From assembly GCF_018812025.1 (NCBI RefSeq), contig NC_063063.1:3502672-3566671 (forward strand): a stretch of DNA of 64,000 nt. Reading direction: 5' to 3'. Shown here piece after piece: positions 1-12,000 of this stretch. This DNA is from Megalobrama amblycephala (Eukaryota > Chordata > Actinopteri > Cypriniformes > Xenocyprididae). The notes beneath the pieces were generated by a model. The model saw only the letters and a list, made by a program, of their open reading frames with translations. It made no database searches and was not told the origin of the DNA. A program made the position numbers and the translations under genes. Position 1 is the stretch's first letter; each line of letters starts with the position of its first letter.

Positions 1-1872
<1,872 letters not shown>

Positions 1873-2280
1873 TATATATATATCTATATATTTATACATA
1901 ATTTTTTTTTTATATATATATATTATAGCCCCATTTAGAATTATTTATAAGTATTACTATTCTATACATATATTTATAAAGACTCATTAAGACCTATACT
2001 GCATTATAAGAACAGTTATAGTTGCATTTATATTATTTTTATAATTACTTATAAATCATGCATTTGTTTTTTTCAATTTGCATGCTCATAATCCAGTATA
2101 TACTGATTTATAAATCACCAAATACAACATAGTTCCAGAGACACTTGTTTGCTGTACCAATTAGTTATTAATAATTGTCTTTAACTGTTAATGTTTGGAT
2201 TAGAGGTCATCAATGGTAATTCTGATTTGTTAAAATCTATATCTCCTCAGCCATATGATATTAGGGGTTACATATATATA
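1873..2280. other. AT-rich unassigned DNA
   Basis: AT-rich sequence with short TA and T tracts. No gene or named element was recognised. Confidence 0.5.
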
Positions 2281-3001
2281 TTTATAAAATGGTTAGTTCC
2301 TGTCTTTTATTCTGATTGGTCAATATCTGTGTTTTATTCACGATAAAACACGGCTATGACCACTTCACCCAACAGTTCTGTGTATCACTACACAACACCT
2401 TTAGCAACCACTCTTAGCAACATAAACTGTATGTTCTCAATTGATGTTGTTCAATAAAGATTACTGTTTTATGACAAAGAGTATTGTGAGAAAGAGATCG
2501 ATATTTAGCATTCTCCTTCAGGTCAGTCCTAAGTTCATAATAAAAATCTGTTTAAATGTCTGATGTATTATCTTGTCCTTTTAACAGTTAAGGGGTTTTC
2601 CCGTGACTGACAGCGCTAGTCAAAGCATTTTTCAGTTGCGTCTTGTTCCGTGTTCACAACAATTCAGCCTTTTCAATGTAAAAGTCTTCACTACTGACTG
2701 ACACACTCATAAAGACAGTCTTTGCTGCCATCTAATGGCATAATGATGTAACTTCTGTTGCTGTTCACAGTCAGGGACTATTTTTTTCCAGCGGAAGGAA
2801 GGCTTTTAGTAAGAGTTTACTTCATGAAAGATGCATTTCTGGCTTTAATATTTGTATTGTGTGGTAACTGTTTTATGAAAGCAATAAGGTACTCGAGGCT
2901 AGTGCTGTATCGTGAATAAGTCATGGCTGAACGGTTCGTGTCATGCCTAACAACGCCCTTCAGCTGTGATTTATTCACGACACAGCACAGCCTCGAGTAC
3001 C
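2281..3001. repeat. Interspersed repeat with fold-back end, copy 1
   Basis: About 600 bp of this segment matches 40,198-40,880 closely, including GTTAGTTCC near the start, CACGGCTATGACC, and the block AAGACAGTCTTTG. The right end is a hairpin: an arm at 2886-2919 (AAGGTACTCGAGGCT...) pairs with 2971-3003. The next element starts immediately after, at the TTAA of 3002-3005. No coding frame was seen. The superfamily was not determined. Confidence 0.75.
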
Positions 3002-3005
3002 TTAA

Positions 3006-3972
3006 AGGTGCCCTAGATTGTTTTTTTACAAGATGTAATATAAGTCCTAGGTGTCCCCTGAATGTGTCTGTGAAGTTTCAGCTCAAAATACCCCATAGAT
3101 TTTTTTTAATTAATTTTTTTAGCTGCCTATTTTGGGGCATCATTAACTATGCGCTGATTTTTTCAGCGCACCGCCCCTTTAAGAGATGCGCTCTCGCTGC
3201 CCCACGAGCTCTCGACTATATATACATCGCATAAACAAAGTTCACACAGCTAATATAACCCTCAAATGGATCTTTACAAGATGTTCGTCATGCATGCTGT
3301 ATGCATGCTTCGAATTATGTGAGTAAAGTATTTATTTAGATGGTTACGTTTGATTCTGTGTGAGTTTGAGGCTATGCTCTGTGGCTAAAGCTAACATTAC
3401 ACACTGTTGGAGAGATTTATAAAGAATGAAGTTGTGTTTATGCATTATACAGACTGCACGTGTTTAAAAATGAAAATAGCAACGACTCTCGTCTCCGTGA
3501 ATACAGTAAGAAATGATGGTAACTTTAACCTCATTTAACAGTATATTAGCAACATGCTAATGAAACATTTAGAAAGACAATTTACAAATATCACTAAAAA
3601 TATCATGATATCATGGATATCATCATATCAGTTATTATTGCTCCATCTGCCATTTTTCGCTGTTGTTCTTGCTTGCTTACCTTGTCTGTGCACAGATCCA
3701 GCCGTTAATACTGCCTTTCCTTGTCTAATGCGTCGAATGGGCTGGCATTATGCAAATATTGGGGTCATACATATTAATGATCCCGACTGTTACGTAACAG
3801 TCGGTGTTATGTTGAGATCCGAGTGTTTTCCGGAAGTCTTTTAAACAAATGAGATTTACATAAGAAGGAGGAAACAATGGGGTTTGAAACTCAATGTATG
3901 TCTTTTCCATGTACTGAACTCTTGTTATTCAATTATGCCGAGGTAAATTCAAATTCTGATTCTAGGGCACCT
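3006..3972. mobile_element. TTAA-type DNA transposon, non-autonomous
   Basis: The ends are inverted (AGGTGCCCTAGA at left, TCTAGGGCACCT at right) and are flanked by TTAA at 3002-3005 and 3973-3976. TTAA target duplication is known for the Kolobok and piggyBac superfamilies. The interior has no long frame. It holds a perfect 22-bp palindrome centred on TACGTA (3783-3804). A fragment of the same family ends at 43,383. Confidence 0.88.
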
Positions 3973-4150
3973 TTAATGCTTATATACACTATATTGCCAA
4001 AAGTTTTGGGACGCCTGCCTATACGTGCACATGAACTTTAATGACATCCCATTCTTAATTCGTAGGGTTTAATATGGAGTTGGTCCACCCTTTGCAGCTA
4101 TAACAGCTTCAACTCTTCTGGGAAGGTTTTCCACAAGGTTTAGGAGTGTG

Positions 4151-4278
4151 TAGGGCTGGTTGATATATCGCATGCGATTGTCACGTGCATTTCGTCAGTA
4201 AAGCCGGTTCCCTGATTGCCGCTAAATCGCCATCACCTGCTTTCAAATGGAGCGGCATTTAATAGATAGAGCCGTAGA
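4151..4278. mobile_element. hAT-like fragment inside the Tc1 remnant
   Basis: The segment starts TAGGGCTGGTTGATATATCG, resembling hAT ends of the TAGGGCTGNN type. A related piece at about 49,050-49,172 ends GTGCAGCCCTA. It replaces rather than simply interrupts the Tc1 sequence, so a deletion accompanied it. I saw no clean 8-bp TSD. Confidence 0.55.
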
Positions 4279-4309
4279 TCACTGACAAGCCCTGGCTCAC
4301 AGTCTCCGC

Positions 4310-4952
4310 TCTAATTCAACCCAAAGGTGTTCTGTCGGGTTGAGGTCAGGACTCTGTGCAGGCCAGTCAAGTTCCTCCACACGAACTTCACTCATTCATA
4401 TCTTTATGGACCTTGCTTTGTGCACTGGTGCGCAGTCATGTTGGAACAGGAAGGGGCCATCCCCAAACTATTCCCACAAAGTTGGGAGCATGAAATTGTC
4501 CAAAATGTCTTGGTATGCTGAAGCATTAAGAGTTCCTTTCACTGGAACTAAGGGTTCAAGATCAACCCCTGAAAAACAACCCCACACCATAATCCCCCTC
4601 CACCAAACTTTACACTCGGCACAATGCAGTCGGGCAAGTACTGTTCTCCTGGCAACCGCCAAACCCAGACTCGTCCATCAGATTGCCAGACAGAGAAGCA
4701 TGATTTGTCACTCCAGAGAACGTCTCCACTGCATCCGACGCTTTGCATTGCACTTGGTGATGTAAGGCTTGGATGCAGCTGCTCGGCCATGGAGACCCAT
4801 TCCATGAAGCTCTCTACGCAACTGTTCTTGAGCTAATCTGAAGGCCACATGAAGTTTGGAGGTCTGTAGCTATTGACTCTGCAGAAAGTTGGCGACTTCT
4901 GCGCACTGTGCGCCTCAGCATGCGCTGACCCAGCTCTGTGATTTTACGCGGC
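4310..4952 (-). pseudogene. Tc1-like transposase, frameshifted remnant
   Basis: Reading right to left, two overlapping frames carry the typical transposase core. Frame 1 (4548-4805) reads [18 protein letters not shown] and then [16 protein letters not shown]. Frame 2 (4468-4662) reads [10 protein letters not shown] and then [16 protein letters not shown]. The switch between frames falls at about 4600-4660, so at least one indel is present. The first shown Asp sits where Tc1 enzymes carry a catalytic Asp of the DDE triad. The N-terminal DNA-binding part is cut off and a stretch before the core is deleted. The element cannot make an active enzyme. Confidence 0.92.
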
Positions 4953-6239
4953 ATGACTTATGCATGACTTAAGTCTGTTATTACAATTGTTATAATTATT
5001 ATGATATATATAATGCAGTATAGGTGCACTATTTGTAACTGATACTATATTGATCATTAGGACAGACTTTTATAGTCTAATGTGGATTGTTTTTCCATTA
5101 GAATGAGAGTTTTGAAATATGAATCATAAGTTTGACTAATACTTTCCTCGTGAACTCTTTGAAATGTTTTGAAAAGCTTCATATTTCTTAGTCCCGTGAG
5201 TTTCACTTACAGTACTTACTCAGAGGCTGAGTGTTTCAGTATTGAGTCTCCACATTTATCTACTCTGTCCAAGGAAAGGCAAGAACCAGAAACCTCTTCA
5301 ACTAGCTCAACACTGTTCATCTCTAGTAGTCCAGAGCGTCTTGTATGACACAGTTTGTAATAACACACTTCTTTACTCATGCTGTCTTTAGTATGCAGTT
5401 GTGACCAATGAACTAGAAGTAATAATAACTATGATTTTTAACATCTCAACTCATCATTGGACTCGATTCCCAGATGTTGAGACATTTTTACTCAAAACTG
5501 GGTGCAAAATGACTGTAATAGACGTTTGAGCGTACAGCAGTATCTGTTCCAAACACAGCCAGAAGATGGCAGCAGTGCTCCATTACTGAAACTACTGACG
5601 CAGGAGGCCGAACACAAGAAACTAGTTTGTACTTCTGAGGTTTATTGCAATCAGTGTCTTAGAAAATGAATAAACACATGACACCTTTAGATCACAGTGT
5701 ATTCTGACTGATATGACACCACCGGCTCACCTCTGCTGTAAGAACTTATCAGTGATAAGTTTCTTCATCCACGTCTTCTGGATTACAGTAATATCTCAAG
5801 TGTTTTACTTTACTGAATCGGAGCACCTCAGAATTGATAAAGCATCAATGACACACATTTAGACAAAGCACTGCAAGTTCAACCAAATAAAGATTAAATT
5901 ATTACATTTAATTTGAGCAGTTTAGACAAACTTTATTAAAATAAAACATGCTTGAAATAATTAAAAGGATGGCTTACTTTTATAGTCTCTAACAAAGACT
6001 TCACATACTTCAAAAACTGCATGTACTTGGATGGGTCCAACATGTTACCACTTACCAGTCTGAAACTACATTCCACATGCTGCACTGCACACAGTGCCCT
6101 CTTCAGGCTAGTGCTTGTATCTGTAACCAAAAACATGCGTAAAATACCTGTTCCTCACATGTGTGAATGATGGTTGGGGATTTATAGTGTTATTCCTCAT
6201 GTAGTTTACGACAGGATTGTCTGAGTGTATGTGTGTTTA
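4953..6239. other. Unassigned DNA
   Basis: I recognise nothing here. The sequence has ordinary composition and no frame with a family motif. A small open frame on the minus strand (5936-6136) has no recognisable domain. Confidence 0.5.
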
Positions 6240-6941
6240 CATTATTTTTATGTTTATTTATTTAGTTTATTTGTTATATGTATTTTTTGTTATATATATA
6301 TTATATTTTTTAGTTATTTTATATATATTTTAGTTATTTTTATTTATTTTTTAAATATTTGTTTTAGTTATTTGTGTGTGAGATATATATAGATATATAT
6401 ATATATATATAGTAATTATTTTATATATTAATTTACTTATTTTCATAAATTTATTTATTATGGAGAATCCATCCATCCATATGGACAAGGAGATAAATAA
6501 TAAATGAATGGTTGGAGAAATGCAAAAATGTTAAAGGAGTTGCAGAATTGAAAGTTTTTTTTTTTGTTGTTTTTTTTTAATTCTATATTTCTGTTTTTCT
6601 TTATTTATTTCTGCATTTAGTTGCATATTTATTTTCAATAAAGCATCAGTTATTTATTTATTTATTTATTTATGCAGGAATATGTGGATTTTTGTATTTA
6701 TTTGCAAATGTACTATTTATTTATTGTTTCGCAGGTTTCATCCTTCAAAATGTATTTATTATAAAGTTATTAAATTTATTTATTTGGTTATTATTTATAC
6801 ATGTATTTAAATTATTTTTTTATACATTTATACAAAATATTAAATAAATTTTTTATTTTTATTAAGTTATTTCTATATATTTTTTTATATTTCTTTATTA
6901 TTTTTTTACTTATTTTTAAAATTCTATTTATTTACTTTAAA

Positions 6942-6975
<34 letters not shown>

Positions 6976-7000
6976 CAAAGTGTAACTAAAGTATACCAAA
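6240..7000. repeat. AT-rich low-complexity stretch
   Basis: Long T/A-rich sequence with (TTTA)n near 6650-6675, TA runs near 6390-6410 and a T run near 6945-6973. The apparent frames are low-complexity artefacts. Confidence 0.85.
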
Positions 7001-8008
7001 GTGTAAATCAAAGTATAACTTCCAAACCCCTTTCTGGAGACCCCTGTATTATATGAATGTCTTTTGAGTTGTTTGCGGCCTCTTTAATTTATTCTGATAT
7101 GCTTTCTCAGACATTTTATCTCTTAAAGGCATATTATTGTGGAATAGTCCCAGTTTTGAATCAGTCACTTGAATGGCATTGATGAGAATGTACCAGTTAT
7201 TATGACTTTTAGTGCAGATAATCTTAATTCCCAGCTACCTTCTACATATTTCTTATCTAACGCATATGCAGCTGTTTATCCCACAAGGGATGTTTCAGCC
7301 GTATTTTATTATAAATCTTCGGTTTTACCCTTTTGTCCAGAAGGCTTTGGAGGTGTTCCTTAACTTTACTCTTTATTTGTTAGCAGCTTTCTGAGGGCGG
7401 GTTGGTTTTAGATCTCAGTAATACCTAGTTCCGCTTTAATAGGATTAGGCTTTAGACCACAGGGGTGCCGTGTGTGCCAGCCAGCTAGAGCTGCTTCTAG
7501 GATGTCAGGTGAGCTTCAGACTATTACAGAGGCATAATGGTGTTTACAGTCTTACTAAGGGAATTTCCATCTCACCTGTAATGTTATCTGACAGTATTCT
7601 GCTGAGCAATTGTTCCTATAGGAACAAATATATATATATTAAAAAAAAAAAGTTAAGTACTGTAACATGCAGGTGTGCAACTATTGCTTCTTTTTACATT
7701 CTTTTTGCATTATTTGATTTCCACAACATTTCTTCTTCATATCCCTGCTCTTCTCAGCGTTGGGGCTTTTATAACCATTGAGGGAATAGATTGCACAAAC
7801 AAAACACGTGCAGGTAGAGTATAAATAAAGGCCTGAATAGATGAAGACTGGTGAGCCAAGAAAACCTTCAACATGATGTAACTAGTATAACCACCCACAC
7901 TTGTGTGTTTTTGTGAAAATAGAGATTTTTTTTCCCCCTCAAAAAAGATTACTTTGACATTATGGTTAAACCAACATCTAATTGTTAGTAAACCACTAAA
8001 ATGTCACT
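7001..8008. other. Unassigned, with two coding-like short frames
   Basis: Plus-strand frames at 7169-7363 (including MTFSADNLNSQLPSTYFLSN) and 7470-7620 (including HNGVYSLTKGISISPVMLSD) have mixed, protein-like composition. I cannot assign either to a family. A decayed retroelement is possible but only a guess. Confidence 0.3.
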
Positions 8009-8012
8009 TTAA

Positions 8013-8869
8013 AGGGGCGGTTCATTGCGATTTCACTTTTTTAACTTTAGTTAGTGTGTAATGTTGCTGTTTGAGCATAAACAACATCTGCAAAGTTACA
8101 ACGCTCAAAGTTTAATGCAAAGGGAGATATTTTCTTTTACAGAAATCACTGTTTAAGGACTACAACAAACGGCTGGTAGGGACTACAACGAAATTCTTCC
8201 TGGGTTGGTGACATCACTAACCCTATAATTTACATAAACCCCACCACCGAGAACACACAACAAAGTGGGTGTGGCCATGTTACTGCATTACAGTATGTAA
8301 CACAAATGCAATAGCATGTCATAAAAGCAAGACATGACAAGTTATAACCGTAATTAAACTAAACTATACCTGTAATCTTCATGCAGCATATATTCTCTGG
8401 CTCTGTAGGATCTTGCAACAGTTCCCACATGAGCGATTTGTAGATTATCATAACAGAATGACTTTAAGATAGTTAACTCCACGTCAGCTACATAAATTCA
8501 TCAACTAACCGTTCAGAAACGTCCTGTTGCATTCAAAATGTTGTCACTTCTTTTTGAGTCTCTCCATCATTGTCCAACTCCGTTTTGAACATAAAAGGCT
8601 GAACTGTTTCTGACATTTTCATTGAGTCTTCATGAGGCAATGTTAAAACAGGAGCTCCTGAAACTCCGCCCCCTTTTGAGAGCAGCAGCTCATTTGCATT
8701 TAAAGGGACACACACAAGAACGGAGCGTTTTTGCTCGCCCTCAAAAAGTGACAAATTTAACATGCTATAAAAAATCTGTTGGGTGTTTTGAGCTAAAACT
8801 TCACATACACACTCTGGGGACACCAGAGACTTATTTTACATCTTGTAAAAGTGGCATTATACCACCCCT
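8013..8869. mobile_element. TTAA-type DNA transposon, non-autonomous
   Basis: The left end AGGGGCGGTTCATTG follows TTAA (8009-8012). The right end is ATACCACCCCT, followed by TTAC (8870-8873), one base off the expected duplicate. The left 200 bp is homologous to the right end of the element at 15,852-17,011, so they share a family. The right end instead resembles the left end of the 3006-3972 family, which suggests a chimera. A minus-strand frame (8533-8823) was not recognised. Confidence 0.75.
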
Positions 8870-9090
8870 TTACATTTTATTGTTTCGTAGTCAGCTTTTT
8901 ATAGTTTAGGAAATTGTATTGCGTTTTCATGTATATGGTTCAAGACTTAAAAATAGATAATTTTTAACTTTTTTATTTCACAATTTGGACTTTTTTCTCA
9001 GAATTGCAAGTTTATATCTTGCTACTCGGACTGTATTTCTCAGAATTGTGACTTTTATAACTATATAAATTGTGAGAAATAAAATAAAAA
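8870..9090. repeat. Degenerate left edge of the minisatellite
   Basis: The sequence contains CTCAGAATTG twice in the orientation opposite to the array and then GTGAGAAATAAA in array orientation. It therefore looks like an ancestral, partly inverted form of the unit. Confidence 0.5.
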
Positions 9091-12000
9091 GTCGCAACTC
9101 TGAGAAATAAAGTCGCAGCTCTGAGAAATAATCGCAGCTCTGAGAAATAATCGCAGCTCTTAGAAATAATCGCAACTCTGAGAAATAAATTCGCAGCTCT
9201 GAGAAATAATCGCAGCTCTGAGAAATAAAGTCGCAACTGAGAAATAAAGTCGCAGCTCTGAGAAATAATCGCAACTCTGAGAAATAAAGTCGCAACTGAG
9301 AAATAAAGTCGCAGCTCTGAGAAATAATCGCAGCTCTGAGAAATAATCGCAGCTCTGAGAAATAAAGTCGCAGCTCTGAGAAATAATCGCAACTCTGAGA
9401 AATAAAGTCGCAGCTCTGAGAAATAATCGCAGCTCTGAGAAATAATCGCAGCTCTGAGAAATAAAGTCGCAGCTCTGAGAAATAATCGCAACTCTGAGAA
9501 ATAAAGTCGCAGCTCTGAGAAATAAAGTCGCAGCTCTGAGAAATAATCGCAGCTCTGAGAAATAATCGCAGCTCTGAGAAATAATCGCAACTCTGAGAAA
9601 TAAAGTCGCAGCTCTGAGAAATAAAGTCGCAGCTCTGAGAAATAAAGTCGCAGCTCTGAGAAAAAGTCGCAGCTCTGAGAAAAAGTCGCAGCTCTGAGAA
9701 AAAGTCGCAGCTCTGAGAAAAAGTCGCAGCTCTGAGAAAAAGTCGCAGCTCTGAGAAATAAATTCACAGCTCTGAGAAATAATCGCAACTTTGAGAAATA
9801 GTCGCAGCTCTGAGAAATAAAGTCGCAGCTCTGAGAAATAATCGCAACTCTGAGAAATAATCGCAGCTCTGAGAAATAATGTCGCAGCTCTGAGAAATAA
9901 TCGCAACTCTGAGAAATAAAGTTGCAGCTCTGAGAAATAATCGCAACTCTGAGAAATAAAGTTGCAGCTCTGAGAAATAATCGCAGCTCTGAGAAATAAT
10001 TGCAACTCTGAGAAATAAAGTTGCAGCTCTGAGAAATAATCGCAGCTCTGAGAAATAAAGTTGCAGCTCTGAGAAATAATCGCAACTCTGAGAAATAAAG
10101 TTGCAGCTCTGAGAAATAATCGCAGCTCTGAGAAATAATCGCAACTCTGAGAAATAAAGTTGCAGCTCTGAGAAATAATCGCAGCTCTGAGAAATAATTG
10201 CAACTCTGAGAAATAAAGTTGCAGCTCTGAGAAATAATCGCAGCTCTGAGAAATAATCGCAACTCTGAGAAATAAAGTTGCAGCTCTGAGAAATAATCGC
10301 AGCTCTGAGAAATAATCGCAACTCTGAGAAATAATCGCAACTCTGAGAAATAATCGCAGCTCTGAGAAATAAAGTCGCAGCTCTGAGAAATAAAGTCGCA
10401 GCTCTGAGAAATAATCGCAACTCTGAGAAATAAAGTCGCAGCTCTGAGAAATAATCGCAACTCTGAGAAATAATCGCAGCTCTGAGAAATAATGTCGCAG
10501 CTCTGAGAAATAATCGCAGCTCTGAGAAATAATCGCAACTCTGAGAAATAGTCGCAGCTCTGAGAAAAAGTCGCAGCTCTGAGAAATAAAGTCGCAGCTC
10601 TGAGAAAAAGTCGCAGCTCTGAGAAATAAAGTCGCAACTCTGAGAAATAAAGTCTCAACTCTGAGAAATAGTCGCAGCTCTGAGAAATAATCGCAACTCT
10701 GAGAAATAAAGTCGCAGCTCTGAGAAATAATCGCAACTCTGAGAAATAATCGCAACTCTGAGAAATAAAGTTGCAGCTCTGAGAAATAGTCGCAGCTCTG
10801 AGAAATAATCGCAACTCTGAGAAATAAAGTTGCAGCTCTGAGAAATAGTCGCAGCTCTGAGAAATAATCGCAACTCTGAGAAATAAAGTTGCAGCTCTGA
10901 GAAATAATCGCAACTCTGAGAAATAAAGTCGCAACTCTGAGAAATAATCGCAACTCTGAGAAATAGTCGCAACTCTGAGAAATAAAGTCGCAACTGAGAA
11001 ATAAAGTCACAGCTCTGAGAAATAAAGTCGCAGCTCTGAGAAATAAAGTCGCAACTCTGAGAAATAGTCGCAACTCTGAGAAATAAAGTCTCAACTCTGA
11101 GAAATAGTCGCAACTCTGAGAAATAATCGCAACTCTGAGAAATAAAGTCACAGCTCTGAGAAATAAAGTCGCAGCTCTGAGAAATAAAGTCGCAGCTCTG
11201 AGAAATAAAGTCTCAACACTGAGAAATAGTCGCAGCTCTGAGAAATAATCGCAACTCTGAGAAATAAAGTCGCAGCTCTGAGAAATAATCGCAACTCTGA
11301 GAAATAATCGCAACTCTGAGAAATAAAGTCGCAGCTCTGAGAAATAGTCGCAGCTCTGAGAAATAAAGTCGTAGCTCTGAGAAATAATCGCAACTCTGAG
11401 AAATAAAGTCGCAACTCTGAGAAATAAAGTCTCAACTCTGAGAAATAGTCACAGCTCTGAGAAATAATCGCAACTCTGAGAAATAAAGTCGCAGCTCTGA
11501 GAAATAAAGTCGCAGCTCTGAGAAATAAAGTCGCAGCTCTGAGAAATAGTCGCAACTCTGAGAAATAAAGTCGCAGCTCTGAGAAATAGTCGCAACTCTG
11601 AGAAATAAAGTCGCAATTCTGAGAAATAGTCGCAGCTCTGAGAAATAATCGCAACTCTGAGAAATAAAGTTGCAGCTCTGAGAAATAATCGCAGCTCTGA
11701 GAAATAATCGCAGCTCTGAGAAATAAAGTTGCAGCTCTGAGAAATAATCGCAACTCTGAGAAATAAAGTCGCAGCTCTGAGAAATAATCGCAACTCTGAG
11801 AAATAAAGTCGCAGCTCTGAGAAATAAAGTCGCAGCTCTGAGAAATAGTCGCAACTCTGAGAAATAAAGTCGCAGCTCTGAGAAATAGTCGCAACTCTGA
11901 GAAATAAAGTCGCAATTCTGAGAAATAGTCGCAGCTCTGAGAAATAATCGCAACTCTGAGAAATAAAGTTGCAGCTCTGAGAAATAGTCGCAGCTCTGAG

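Larger units (their letters stand above)
3987..4952 (-). mobile_element. Tc1-like transposon, truncated
   Basis: The left end CACTATATTGCCAAAAG follows TA repeats, as expected for a TA-targeting Tc1/mariner element. The body is antisense Tc1 transposase. The other end is missing: similarity stops near 4952, where the transposase start should continue. At 4151 the Tc1 sequence is replaced by a hAT-like fragment, and an internal deletion lies near 4730. Confidence 0.9.
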
